From an uncultured Clostridia bacterium (GTDB taxonomy: Bacteria > Bacillota > Clostridia > Christensenellales > Aristaeellaceae), in NCBI GenBank assembly GCA_934647165.1, contig CAKUFA010000023.1, positions 1-36,141 on the forward strand: a stretch of DNA of 36,141 nt, given 5' to 3'. Below are positions 1 through 8,708 of this stretch, one piece after another. A program made the position numbers and the translations under genes. Under the pieces are notes generated by a model. It did not search any database and was not told the DNA's origin. It saw only the letters and a list, made by a program, of their open reading frames with translations. Positions within the stretch are counted from its first letter, which is position 1. Every line of letters starts with the position of its first letter.

Positions 1-2
1 AT

Positions 3-125
3 TTTTCGTCAGATGCAATGGCAGATTTTGAAGGTTTACTGGAGGTAAATCGAAAAATCTGCAAGCAGCAGATGGCAGAAAAGGCATCGCCTACGCTGCC
101 AACGAATTGTGCGGTATTGCCTTAG
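3..125 (+). CDS. 3' end of an unidentified gene (truncated by window edge)
   Basis: One frame is open from base 3 to a TAG at 123-125, giving 40 C-terminal residues that begin FSSDAMADFEGLLEVN and end PTNCAVLP. The stop codon is embedded in a strong intrinsic terminator, which is what is expected for the real end of a plus-strand gene. The start lies outside the window. The tail has no recognisable motif and I do not assign a function. The alternative is that the frame is open by chance, but the terminator at its stop argues against this. Confidence 0.5.
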   Translation, partial: FSSDAMADFEGLLEVNRKICKQQMAEKASPTLPTNCAVLP

Positions 126-165
126 CTCTTTTCATGCGAAAAAACAGCATGAAAAGAGCTTTTTT
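124..165 (+). terminator. Intrinsic terminator after the truncated first gene
   Basis: A perfect 14-bp stem (124-137 with 147-160) closes a 9-nt loop and runs into six T residues (160-165). It overlaps the stop codon of the upstream partial gene. The same hairpin has an A-run on its 5' side, so it could also work on the minus strand. Confidence 0.9.
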
Positions 166-264
166 GCTGCCCTGTACCACATATTTTCCCGCTTCCTCAC
201 AGCATTTCTTTAAGGGTTTGTACGTACAATTTTTCTTTTTGGCACATGTTTTCCCGCGCAGTGC

Positions 265-293
265 TTGACACCCCGCCATATGTTTTCTATAAT
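265..293 (+). promoter_or_regulatory. Consensus sigma-A promoter of the marR-ABC exporter operon
   Basis: TTGACA at 265-270 and TATAAT at 288-293 are separated by exactly 17 bp, a perfect match to the vegetative consensus. The transcription start is expected near 300, about 25 nt before the marR start codon. Confidence 0.92.
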
Positions 294-311
294 TGTTGCA
301 TGCGCAACGAA
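293..311 (+). promoter_or_regulatory. Palindrome over the transcription start, candidate MarR operator
   Basis: GTTGC at 295-299 and GCAAC at 304-308 form an inverted repeat around ATGC, with partial symmetry extending further out (TTGTTGC versus GCAACGA). It lies directly after the -10 box and covers the expected start site. MarR-family repressors typically bind such palindromes and block their own promoter, so autoregulation by the adjacent gene is the natural inference. Binding itself is not shown. Confidence 0.6.
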
Positions 312-324
312 AAGAGGCGACAAA

Positions 325-783
325 ATGATCCCCTTCATGAAACAGATCAACATCACCTATCGCTGCGGCGTCATGTATCGCGACAAGCAGCTGGCCAGTC
401 TCGGGCTCAACGGATGTCAAACGCCTTACCTCACAGTCCTGTACCGTTCGCCCGGCATTTCACAGGAAGATCTTGCACGGCAGCTGAATGTCAACAAGTC
501 CAGCGTAGCGCGGCAGCTGGCTGCTTTGGAAAGCCTTGGCTATGTGCGCCGCGAGGTTTCGCCGGAGGATCGGCGTGCGCTTCTTGCATATCCAACGGAC
601 AAAGCGCTGGCTATCCGCGAGCAGGTGATGCATGTGCTGCACGCCTGGCGTGAGTATCTGCTGCAAGGGTTCACCCAGGAAGAGCAGACCGTTCTTTCCG
701 GGCTGCTCACCCGGGTGGCGGAGCGGGCGGAAGCCTATGTGAAAGGTGGTGATGGTGCATGCGATTCCTCCTCGACTATCTGA
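325..783 (+). CDS. MarR family transcriptional regulator
   Basis: This 152-residue protein has the MarR layout: an N-terminal helix, a winged helix-turn-helix around residues 35-100 (SQEDLARQLNVNKSSVARQL followed by the wing EVSPEDRRA), and C-terminal dimerisation helices. The start at 325 is chosen because AGAGG sits just upstream; an earlier in-frame codon at 265 would lie inside the -35 box. The gene overlaps the first ABC gene by 25 bp and shares its promoter, so it most likely represses the exporter operon until a toxic ligand is bound. The ligand cannot be inferred. Confidence 0.88.
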   Translation: MIPFMKQINITYRCGVMYRDKQLASLGLNGCQTPYLTVLYRSPGISQEDLARQLNVNKSSVARQLAALESLGYVRREVSPEDRRALLAYPTDKALAIREQVMHVLHAWREYLLQGFTQEEQTVLSGLLTRVAERAEAYVKGGDGACDSSSTI

Positions 784-2486
784 AGCCGTACAAATGGCGG
801 TTTTTGTGGCAATTTCTGGTGAAGGTGGGCGGCACGGTGGTGGAGCTGTTCCTGCCCAGCATGCTGTCCATCATCCTGGATGAATATGCCCCCGTGGGCG
901 ACATGCAGCATGTGTGGCTGATGGGCGGAGGCATGCTTTTATGCGCGCTGCTGGCATGGCTTGGCAACGTGACGGCCAACAAACTCTCCACCTGTGTGAG
1001 CCGGGAAATCACACGCAAGCTGCGCCGCGATCTGTTTGACAAGGCACAGAGTCTCTCCGCTGCCCAGCGGGACAAGCTGACCGAATCTTCTCTTGTCTCC
1101 CGCTTGACCAGCGATACCTACAACGTGCACCAAATGATTGACAAGATGCAGCGTCTCGGCGTGCGTGCCCCCATCCTGCTCATGGGCGGACTGATCGTTG
1201 CAGCGGTATTGGAGCCTGTGCTGACCCTGGTGATGGCCGCCACGCTGCCCCTTCTGGCCTTCACGGTGGTGAAGGTTTCCCGGCGTGGCGTGCCGCTTTT
1301 TACCCGTGTGCAGCGCGCGCAGGACGGCATGGTGCGCAAAGTGCAGGAAAACATGACAGGCGCGCGTGTTATCCGTGCGCTGTCCCGCACGCAATGGGAG
1401 CGTGACCGCTTTGACGAGGTGAATGAGCACCTTGCTGCAAGCCAGCGTACGGCAGACATGACCATGGCGCTGGTGAGTCCCATTGTGAACCTGCTGCTGA
1501 ACCTTGGCCTTGCAGCCGTGGTGCTGGTTGGCGCCTCCCGCGTGGCTGCCGGCGTGTCGCAGCCCGGTAAAATCATCGCTTTCCTGAGCTATTTCACCAT
1601 CATCCTCAACGCCCTCCTGGCCGTATCACGCATGTTTGTGATGTACTCGAAGGGTTCCGCCAGCGCCCGCAGACTGGGCGAAATTCTCGATATGCCTGCT
1701 GACCTGGCCGTTGCCCCCGCACCAAAGGAAACGCGCCGGGAACCCCATCTGGTTTTTGACCACGTGACCTTTTCCTACAACAAAACCAGGCCGGACGTGC
1801 AGGACATCTCCTTTAGCCTGAATCAAGGGGAAACGCTTGGCATCATCGGGCCAACCGGCTCGGGCAAGAGCACGCTTCTTTCCCTGCTGCTTCGGCAATA
1901 CGATCCGGATTCGGGTGAAATCCGCCTGGATGGGCGTTCCATTGTCAGCATACCGCCCGAAAAGCTGCGTGAAGGCGTGGGCGTGGTGTTTCAAAATGAT
2001 TTTCTCATGGCAGACACCCTGCGCGAAAACATCCGCTTCGGCCGGGATATTTCCGATGAGGCGCTGCTGTCCGCGGCAGACAATGCTCAAGCAGGCTTTA
2101 TCCGCCAAAAAGAAGGTGTGCTGGACTTTGTGCTGAATGTGCGCGGCCGTAACCTTTCCGGCGGACAACAGCAACGTGTGCTGATTGCCCGCGCTCTTGC
2201 CCAATCACCAAGCCTGCTATTGCTGGACGATTGCTCCAGCGCCCTGGATTTCAAGACAGACCTCGCCCTGCGGCACTCCCTGCGAGCAAATCACAAGGGC
2301 GCAACCACCATCCTGGTAGCGCAACGGGTTTCCGCCGTGATGGCGGCCGATCATATCCTTGTGATGGACGGCGGCCGCATGGTAGGCTATGGCACCCATG
2401 AGGAGCTGCGTAAGGCCTGCCCGCTGTACCACGATCTGTGCCAACTCCAGCTGGGCGATGAACCCGGAAAGAAGGCCGCCGTATGA
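759..2486 (+). CDS. ABC exporter half-transporter, degenerate-site subunit
   Basis: This 575-residue protein has an N-terminal six-helix type I exporter membrane domain (about residues 1-320) and a C-terminal ATPase domain. The ATPase domain shows Walker A GPTGSGKST near residue 364, signature LSGGQQQR near 465, and Walker B LLLLDDCSSALD near 487. The catalytic glutamate after Walker B is replaced by Asp (DD instead of DE) and the switch histidine is Gln (VAQR). Both changes are typical of one partner in heterodimeric exporters such as TM287/288 and BmrCD. The ATG at 759 has AAAGGTGG upstream. The stop overlaps the next gene by 4 bp (ATGA), implying coupled translation and a stoichiometric heterodimer. 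Multidrug or lipid export is likely; the substrate is unknown. Confidence 0.93.
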   Translation: MRFLLDYLKPYKWRFLWQFLVKVGGTVVELFLPSMLSIILDEYAPVGDMQHVWLMGGGMLLCALLAWLGNVTANKLSTCVSREITRKLRRDLFDKAQSLSAAQRDKLTESSLVSRLTSDTYNVHQMIDKMQRLGVRAPILLMGGLIVAAVLEPVLTLVMAATLPLLAFTVVKVSRRGVPLFTRVQRAQDGMVRKVQENMTGARVIRALSRTQWERDRFDEVNEHLAASQRTADMTMALVSPIVNLLLNLGLAAVVLVGASRVAAGVSQPGKIIAFLSYFTIILNALLAVSRMFVMYSKGSASARRLGEILDMPADLAVAPAPKETRREPHLVFDHVTFSYNKTRPDVQDISFSLNQGETLGIIGPTGSGKSTLLSLLLRQYDPDSGEIRLDGRSIVSIPPEKLREGVGVVFQNDFLMADTLRENIRFGRDISDEALLSAADNAQAGFIRQKEGVLDFVLNVRGRNLSGGQQQRVLIARALAQSPSLLLLDDCSSALDFKTDLALRHSLRANHKGATTILVAQRVSAVMAADHILVMDGGRMVGYGTHEELRKACPLYHDLCQLQLGDEPGKKAAV

Positions 2487-4252
2487 AAAACAACGCCTAT
2501 GAAAAGCCCAAAACGCGTCCTATGCATGTGCTTCGCCGCCTCGGCAAATATCTTGCGCGATACAGGCTGCTGCTTGCATCTGCGGTTGTTCTGTCCGTAA
2601 CCGGCAACGTACTGGCGCTTTTGAGCCCCAAGCTGTCCGGCCTTGCAATCGACGCTATCCGTCCGGGCAACGTGGACATGCCCGTTGTCGTCTACTACGT
2701 CGGCTGGATGGTCGCCTTATCGGCCATTTCCGCGCTGATGAACTGGGGCTTATCCGCGCTGATGATTGCCATCAGCCGCCGCATGGTCAAACAAATGCGC
2801 ACCGATCTTTTCCATCAGTTGACCGTGCTGCCGGTGAGCTTTTTCGACACCCATCAAACAGGCGACGTCATCAGCGTTCTGTCCTATGATGTGGACACGG
2901 TAGGCGCATCCCTTTCCACCGATCTGGTGCAGATTCTGTCCAGTGCCATCACAGTCATCGGCTCCTTCAGCATGATGGTTTCCATTTCACCAAAGCTTCT
3001 CATTGTGTTCCTGTTCACCATTCCCGTGTCCATCCTCTTCACACGCTACCGCTCGCGCAAAGTGCGGCCTTTGTTCCGTGCCCGTTCCCACAAGCTTGGC
3101 GAATTGAACGGATTTGTGGAGGAGACTATTTCCGGCCTGAAAACCATTCGCGCTTATCATCAGGAAAGCGAGTTTCACAACCGCTTCTGCCAGAAAAATG
3201 ATAATGCGGTGGACGCCAATTGGAAAGCTGACTATACTGCAAGCATCACCGGCCCCACAGTGAACCTGATTAATAACGTATCGCTGGCGCTGGTGAGTGT
3301 GTTCGGTTCGCTCATGTACATGGCCGGAAACATCACGCTGGGCGGCGTTGGCTCGTTTGTGCTCTACAGCCGCAAATTTTCCGGCCCCATCAACGAATTT
3401 GCCAACATTCTCAGCGAGATCCAGTCCGCGCTGGCCGCTGCGGAACGTGTGCTGGCCCTTTGCGATCTGCCGCCGGAAGCTGCCGACGCCGATGGCGCCG
3501 AAGGCGCTTCCCCCTGCCATGGCGAAATGACCGTGCAGGACGTGTGCTTCAGCTATGAAAAAGGCAAAGAAATTCTGCATCACGTAAACTTCACAGCCGC
3601 CCCGGGCTCTGTGATAGCCATTGTAGGCGAAACCGGCTGCGGTAAAACAACGCTCATCAATCTGCTCATGCGTTTCTATGACGTAACAAGCGGCGCCATC
3701 CTGCTGGATGGACGGGATATCCGCACCCTGAAACGTGATAGTCTGCGTGCACAGTTTACCATGGTCTTGCAGGATACATGGCTTTTTGAAGGCACCATTT
3801 ATGAAAACATTGCCTACGGCCGCCCGGATGCAACGCGCGAGGAGGTTATCGCCGCTGCCAAGGCTGCTCACATCCATGATATGATTCTCTCCATGCCCCA
3901 GGGTTATGACACACCCGTGACCTCTGCCGGAGCCAGTATTTCCAAAGGGCAGAAGCAGCTGCTAACCATTGCCCGTGCCATGCTGATGAATTCCTCCATG
4001 CTGATCCTGGATGAAGCCACCTCCAACGTGGATACTCGCACGGAGAAGCTGATTCAGGAAGCGATGCTTCAGTTGATGAAGGGGCGCACCTGCTTTGTCA
4101 TTGCACACAGGCTTTCCACCATCACCGGTGCAGATCGCATTCTGGTGATGGACAAAGGACGGCTGGTGGAAAGCGGCACCCATCAGGAATTGCTTCGCCT
4201 TGGCGGGCATTATGCCGACATGTATCAGGCACAGTTCGATTACACGGCGTAA
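2483..4252 (+). CDS. ABC exporter half-transporter, catalytic subunit
   Basis: This 589-residue partner of the preceding gene has a membrane domain (about residues 15-320) and an ATPase domain with Walker A GETGCGKTT, Walker B MLILDEATSNVD with the catalytic glutamate, and the switch histidine in FVIAHRLS. Its signature is ISKGQKQL, not LSGGQ. In a head-to-tail dimer this weakened signature would face the degenerate Walker site of the first subunit, leaving one canonical site formed by this subunit's Walker motifs and the partner's LSGGQ. The substitutions in the two proteins are thus complementary, which is strong evidence that they work as a pair. The gene is the last of the operon and ends before a bidirectional terminator. 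Confidence 0.93.
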   Translation: MKNNAYEKPKTRPMHVLRRLGKYLARYRLLLASAVVLSVTGNVLALLSPKLSGLAIDAIRPGNVDMPVVVYYVGWMVALSAISALMNWGLSALMIAISRRMVKQMRTDLFHQLTVLPVSFFDTHQTGDVISVLSYDVDTVGASLSTDLVQILSSAITVIGSFSMMVSISPKLLIVFLFTIPVSILFTRYRSRKVRPLFRARSHKLGELNGFVEETISGLKTIRAYHQESEFHNRFCQKNDNAVDANWKADYTASITGPTVNLINNVSLALVSVFGSLMYMAGNITLGGVGSFVLYSRKFSGPINEFANILSEIQSALAAAERVLALCDLPPEAADADGAEGASPCHGEMTVQDVCFSYEKGKEILHHVNFTAAPGSVIAIVGETGCGKTTLINLLMRFYDVTSGAILLDGRDIRTLKRDSLRAQFTMVLQDTWLFEGTIYENIAYGRPDATREEVIAAAKAAHIHDMILSMPQGYDTPVTSAGASISKGQKQLLTIARAMLMNSSMLILDEATSNVDTRTEKLIQEAMLQLMKGRTCFVIAHRLSTITGADRILVMDKGRLVESGTHQELLRLGGHYADMYQAQFDYTA

Positions 4253-4266
4253 ATCGCTCCGGCATG

Positions 4267-4316
4267 AAAAAACGTGGAGTAAACGCCCATCAAGGCGATT
4301 TTCTCCACGTTTTTTT
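4267..4316. terminator. Bidirectional terminator between convergent genes
   Basis: A 13-bp perfect stem (4267-4279 with 4303 onward) has an A-run on one side and a T-run on the other, with a second small stem (CGCC/GGCG) inside the loop. It separates the plus-strand exporter operon from the minus-strand secreted-protein gene and can serve both. Confidence 0.92.
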
Positions 4317-4335
4317 GACGAAAAGCGCAATGCCT

Positions 4336-5619
4336 TCACCGCTGCGGCGCATGACAGATGCCGCATGGTGCCAGTACGCTGTAGGGCGCATTGTTGCGCT
4401 CAGCCCAGCCAAAGCTTCCCTGCAAAGGCAAATAGCGTTGGCTGACAGATGGACAGTTGCGATCCGCATGATAGCGGCTTCCCCCATCCGGATTGTAATA
4501 CATGGTGTTGCCATCAGCCACCGGCACAGAAACGTCGCTTTGCTGCAAGTCGCTGTCTGCCAGCCACAGCAGTTCTACATCCTCTTTGTTCCGGTCATAA
4601 TTGAGCGTATCCTGCTTTGCCAGCACCACCATACCCTGCTCGTTCACCGCCACATAAAGCGCATTCTCCATTCCAACGGTTGTGTAAGGCACTGCTTCTC
4701 CCCCGGCATAAGGGTTCAGCCATACAATGCCGCCGGCATCCAGCGTCAACACGCCGCGGTCATTCTTGCCTAACACATAGGCGACATCGCCGGAGCAGTT
4801 TTCTTCCATGCGCAGGGTTCCCTGAGCATCCCACAGCAACAGAAATGCACCGTTTGCCTGAGCGCCCTGGGCGGATGCTACGCACACAGCCGCAACGCTG
4901 CCATCCTGCAAGCAGACCATGTGCTGCACGCACACCGAAGCATTGGCTGAGGGCAACCGTTTGGTCACATCCACGCACGATATTTCCGCCAATCCCGCCG
5001 CAGTTACCTGCCAAAGCGTCACGATGTTTCCGCGTCCTTCCAGCGCCCAAGCGCCCGCCGCACAATCTGGCACAGTGTCTTCCTTTGTCCAGAGCTTCAC
5101 ACCTTCATAATCAAACAACGATGTAGCAACCGTGATTTTCTCTTTTGCGGCACTCTCCGTCACCAACACACCCGCATCCAGCGAGAAGGTGCGATCCGGC
5201 CTGTGCTGCGTCAGCGTCACCCGCTTACCCTGTTTGCCGTTTGCATCCAGGCTCACCAGCTCCGCACCCTGCTGCTTTTTGCTGCTGTCATAAATCAGCA
5301 CCGCGCTGATACTGCCATCTTCATGAATGTATGGCGATTCCATGTAGTCCATGGAACCATAGCGGGTACAAAAATTCCACATGATGTGTCTGCTCTCCGC
5401 ATCAATCGCACAAACCCAGCCGCTCCGACCGGTTTTGGTGCGGTCGTACAGCGTGCCATCGCTGGACGCTGTGGCGCCCGCCACGACCGTTACCCCATAG
5501 TGAGAAGCCAGTCCCGCGATCATGTCGCTCCCACTGCCGCCAATGATTTCGCCCTGTTCAGCCAGTCCTACTCCTTGCATGAACACGACTGCCAGCAGTA
5601 TCGCCAGAAACCGTTTCAT
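4336..5619 (-). CDS. Secreted beta-propeller-like protein with C-terminal Cys/His motif
   Basis: This protein of about 427 residues has a Sec signal peptide (MKRFLAILLAVVFMQGVGLA). The start at 5619 is preferred over the in-frame ATG two codons earlier because the GGGGGG ribosome site abuts the earlier one and is six bases from this one. The mature part consists of beta-rich segments with recurring 'DG-x-hydrophobic' and 'W-x-iD' patterns, as in PQQ- or WD-type propellers. The last ~55 residues hold a separate module with YYNPDGGSRYHADRNC and PCGICHAP: two Cys/His pairs suited to binding a metal. Function is unknown; sensing or carrying something at the cell surface is possible. It is preceded by the terminator of the importer operon, so it needs its own promoter, which I cannot identify clearly. 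Confidence 0.75.
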   Translation of the reverse strand: MKRFLAILLAVVFMQGVGLAEQGEIIGGSGSDMIAGLASHYGVTVVAGATASSDGTLYDRTKTGRSGWVCAIDAESRHIMWNFCTRYGSMDYMESPYIHEDGSISAVLIYDSSKKQQGAELVSLDANGKQGKRVTLTQHRPDRTFSLDAGVLVTESAAKEKITVATSLFDYEGVKLWTKEDTVPDCAAGAWALEGRGNIVTLWQVTAAGLAEISCVDVTKRLPSANASVCVQHMVCLQDGSVAAVCVASAQGAQANGAFLLLWDAQGTLRMEENCSGDVAYVLGKNDRGVLTLDAGGIVWLNPYAGGEAVPYTTVGMENALYVAVNEQGMVVLAKQDTLNYDRNKEDVELLWLADSDLQQSDVSVPVADGNTMYYNPDGGSRYHADRNCPSVSQRYLPLQGSFGWAERNNAPYSVLAPCGICHAPQR

Positions 5620-5676
5620 TTTCATCCCCCCTATGAAAAGTAACGTTCAAATCTTTCAAATCTTTCCCAGCGCAGT

Positions 5677-5712
5677 AAAAAGGCAGGAGCCCCTTCCCAT
5701 GGAGCCCCCGCC
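5677..5712 (-). terminator. Terminator of the ABC importer operon
   Basis: On the minus strand, 5712-5701 pairs with 5693-5682 in a 12-bp stem with three G-T wobbles and a 7-nt loop, followed by five T residues (5681-5677). It lies just after the permease stop codon. Confidence 0.9.
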
Positions 5713-5722
5713 CTGACCACCC

Positions 5723-7627
5723 TTATGCTTCAATTTTCTTAGGCTGCTTGCTGAATTTCGCCTTGAAAGCAGCAATGTGCTTTTGTCGCTTTTCTTTGCG
5801 CGCCAGCCGCTCGCCCAGATCCCGTGCACCGACGCCATATACCAGATACAGAATCAGCCCGGAAATGACCATGATAAACACGGTTGATGCGCATCGGCGG
5901 CCGGAAGCGTTCACGTTGTAGCCATCGCGTCCTTCCTCTGCGCACATGTTCTGGATGACCATGGCGTAGCTCTTGCCATAGCTGGACTGGAAGGTGGCCG
6001 ACATGTCATATTCCGTGAACAGCGCGTTGAAGTTCAGTGCGAACACACCCAGAACGCTTGGCAGCACAATCGGCAATTTCACCCGCAGGAAAGTGACCAG
6101 GCTGCTTGCGCCAAGGTTGCGCGCCGCATCCTCCAACTCCTCATCAATGGCATAGAAAGCCGCCTTGATCATGCGCAAGGCAAAGGGCAGCTTCACCACG
6201 GTGTAGGCCATCACAATCAGGAATCGCACATTCTCCCGCATGTAGAGGTTGCTGTTGAACACATACCACACGCTGTCAGAATTAAAATAGGTGCGATAAG
6301 AGTAGCAGATGAGAATGGTTGGCAGCAGCCACGGGAACAGCATGCTGTATTCCAGCACCGTCGCGCGCTTTTTACCTTTGTTCTTAAAGATGTAGTTCAC
6401 TGCCACCACCACGATGACGCAGGCCAGCGCCGCGGCAATGGCGGACATCACAAAGCTCAGCCGGATACCGCCAACCGTATCCGCATTGGCAAACAAGCCC
6501 GAAATGGAGCCAACACGGGTTTTTACCTTCCCGCGGTTGGTCAGGAACTCGTAGTCCTGCGTGCCAAAGAAGTTGATGAGCGTGAACTGATCCATGGACA
6601 GCGTTTTGGAACGGATGGCCGGATAGTTCTGGAATGCAAAAAGCACAATCATCACCACAGGTGTCATGTAGATGATGAAAAGCACATAGGCGTAGATGTG
6701 CGCCAGCACATTCGCCACGGGATTCGTGATCTTCTGCTTCACCAGCTTGGCCTTGGTCTTGCTCACGGACAGGTAGTGTCCCTTCCGTTCGTAGGAGGAC
6801 AGCACCGTCAGCAGCACAATGGTAAACATGGCCAAAATCAGGGACAGCAGCGCCGCACGCGCCTGCGGGAAAGCCTCATCCGCCACGGAGGAACCGGCCA
6901 GACGCACAATCTCCGGGTTGATGGAATCATACCCCAGCAGCGTAGGCGCACTCATGGCGCACAAGCCTGTGATGAAGGTCATCACCGTCAGGGAGAACAG
7001 CGTGGGAATCAAAGTGGGAAAAACGACTTTCCACAACACCTTGAAAGGCTTGGCGCCCAGGTTGCGCGCAGCCTCCACCGTGTTGTAGTCAATGCCGCGG
7101 ATTGCATTGCGCAGGAACAGCGCATGGTTGCTGGTGCAGGCAAAGGTCATGGTGAACAGCACTGCGTTGAACCCGGAGAACCAGTTTTTGTCCATGTTGG
7201 GGAAAATCTTTGCCAGCCATGTGGTCAGGATACCGTCACTGTCATAGAGGAACAGATAGCCGGTCACCAGCGCCACGCCGGAATAGATCAGGGTGGTCAT
7301 GTAGCCCAGGCGGAGAATCTTCGCCCCTTTGATGTCGAAATACTCCGTGAGCAGCACAATGCTGATACCCACCACATTGACCGTGATAACCAGGCACACG
7401 GCCAGCTTCAGGGAATTCATCACATAGCTGGGCATGTTGCCTGCAAAGAAGAAACGAATCACCGCCAGCGGATCCGTATTGCCGTTTGCATCTTTCACCG
7501 TAAACACCTGGCTGATGGTGTTTATGCATGGCAAAAGCATGAAGCCAAAGAACAGATATACAAAGAATGCAATGCCAAAAACCTTGCCAAGGCTTGCAGC
7601 AGTCAGCCGGGAGGATTTCTGCCTCAT
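5723..7627 (-). CDS. ABC importer permease, two fused MetI-type domains (ferric-iron type)
   Basis: This 634-residue membrane protein contains two complete permease domains in tandem, each ending in the ATPase-contact EAA loop: EAARNLGAKPFKVLWKVVFP in the first half and EDAARNLGASSLVTFLRVKL in the second. This fused arrangement is known from FbpB-like iron(III) and related anion importers. The start at 7627 is chosen because AAGGGAGG lies 7 bp upstream; a longer frame from 7657 would overlap the ATPase gene and has no such site. It would pair with the ATPase encoded just upstream and the binding protein at the head of the operon. The lysine-rich tail is cytoplasmic. Substrate assignment (iron, polyamine or phosphonate) is by family only. 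Confidence 0.88.
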   Translation of the reverse strand: MRQKSSRLTAASLGKVFGIAFFVYLFFGFMLLPCINTISQVFTVKDANGNTDPLAVIRFFFAGNMPSYVMNSLKLAVCLVITVNVVGISIVLLTEYFDIKGAKILRLGYMTTLIYSGVALVTGYLFLYDSDGILTTWLAKIFPNMDKNWFSGFNAVLFTMTFACTSNHALFLRNAIRGIDYNTVEAARNLGAKPFKVLWKVVFPTLIPTLFSLTVMTFITGLCAMSAPTLLGYDSINPEIVRLAGSSVADEAFPQARAALLSLILAMFTIVLLTVLSSYERKGHYLSVSKTKAKLVKQKITNPVANVLAHIYAYVLFIIYMTPVVMIVLFAFQNYPAIRSKTLSMDQFTLINFFGTQDYEFLTNRGKVKTRVGSISGLFANADTVGGIRLSFVMSAIAAALACVIVVVAVNYIFKNKGKKRATVLEYSMLFPWLLPTILICYSYRTYFNSDSVWYVFNSNLYMRENVRFLIVMAYTVVKLPFALRMIKAAFYAIDEELEDAARNLGASSLVTFLRVKLPIVLPSVLGVFALNFNALFTEYDMSATFQSSYGKSYAMVIQNMCAEEGRDGYNVNASGRRCASTVFIMVISGLILYLVYGVGARDLGERLARKEKRQKHIAAFKAKFSKQPKKIEA

Positions 7628-7640
7628 TGCTCTGCCTCCC

Positions 7641-8645
7641 TTACTGCGCCGCGTCATAGGACATCACATCCGTGGGATGGATGCCGACCGTCACTTTTTC
7701 ACCGGGCGTATAGATATTGATGCCATCGTTCTTTTCAATGACTTTGATGGTCTGCGTGCCCACATGGATGTAATACTTGATGTACAGGCCATAATACTCC
7801 ATGCTTTCGATGATGCCTTCCAGCCGAAGCTCCGAATCGTCCTTGGGGCTGTTTACCCGCACGCGCTCCAAGCGAATGAAATGGTGCTGGCTTGCCGGAA
7901 GCTTCATCTGCTCCGCAATTTCGTCTCCCAACCGGTTGATATCCCCAATGAAGTTGCACACAAACTCCGTCTTGGAGTGATTGTACACCTCATTGGGCGT
8001 GCCGATCTGCTCGATATATCCCTTGTTGAACACAGCAATACGATCGGAAAGGGTCAGCGCTTCCTCCTGGTCGTGCGTCACGTAAATGGTCGTGATGCCG
8101 AACTCCCGCTGCATCTTCTTCAGCTCGTTGCGCAGCTGCACACGAAGCTTCGCATCCAGGTTGGACAAAGGCTCGTCCATGCAGATGATGCTGGGACCTG
8201 TAACCAGTGCGCGTGCAATAGCAACACGCTGCTGTTGGCCGCCGGAAAGCTGACTGACCGCCTTTTTCAGCTGTTCGTCGGACAAATCAACCTTGCGTGC
8301 AATCTCGCGCACCTTTTTGTCAATCTCATTCTTCGTGTTCTTTTTCAGCTTCAGCCCAAAGGCGATGTTGTCATACACCGTCATCGTGGGGAAAAGCGCA
8401 TAGCTTTGGAACACAATGCCGATGTTGCGCTTTTCAATCGGCACATGGGTGATATCCTCGTCGTTCACATTCACCGTGCCGCTCACGGGTTCAATAAATC
8501 CGGTAATGGTTCGCAGCGTGGTGGTTTTGCCGCAACCGGATGGCCCCAGGAAAGTGAAAAATTCCCCTTCCTTCACGTTTACATTGATGTTGTGCAGCGC
8601 CTCGAAATCGCCAAATTTTACCACGATGTCCTTCAATTCGATCAT
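7641..8645 (-). CDS. ABC importer ATPase (FbpC/PotA type)
   Basis: This 334-residue ATPase carries Walker A GPSGCGKTT, signature LSGGQQQR, Walker B IICMDEPLSNLD and switch histidine VTHDQEEA in the first ~235 residues. It ends in a C-terminal extension of TOBE/OB type, as in the MalK, PotA and FbpC families, where it has a regulatory role. The start at 8645 (MIELKDIVVKFG) fits the family N-terminus; AAGGAG lies 12 bp upstream, a rather long spacing. A longer frame from 8747 would begin inside the intercistronic hairpin and is rejected. The stop lies 13 bp before the permease start. Confidence 0.92.
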   Translation of the reverse strand: MIELKDIVVKFGDFEALHNINVNVKEGEFFTFLGPSGCGKTTTLRTITGFIEPVSGTVNVNDEDITHVPIEKRNIGIVFQSYALFPTMTVYDNIAFGLKLKKNTKNEIDKKVREIARKVDLSDEQLKKAVSQLSGGQQQRVAIARALVTGPSIICMDEPLSNLDAKLRVQLRNELKKMQREFGITTIYVTHDQEEALTLSDRIAVFNKGYIEQIGTPNEVYNHSKTEFVCNFIGDINRLGDEIAEQMKLPASQHHFIRLERVRVNSPKDDSELRLEGIIESMEYYGLYIKYYIHVGTQTIKVIEKNDGINIYTPGEKVTVGIHPTDVMSYDAAQ

Positions 8646-8708
8646 GGTCTTCAACAGCTCCTTGCATCTCAAATAGGGGTTGTGCGCTTGTTTTTGATAT
8701 ATCCCCTG

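Noticed and set aside
91..420. Open frame on the minus strand over the marR promoter
   Set aside because: It runs antisense through the promoter and marR with no ribosome site or homology; it is a chance frame.
759..2493. Reading frames on the minus strand opposite the ABC exporter genes
   Set aside because: They are shadows created by GC-rich codon bias on the opposite strand, without ribosome sites or recognisable domains.
4336..4365. CGICH at the C-terminus of the propeller-like protein as a c-type haem site (CxxCH)
   Set aside because: A single CxxCH lies in a module with further Cys and His residues (YHADRNC) that fits a zinc-type site better. No cytochrome c maturation genes or other haem proteins are nearby.
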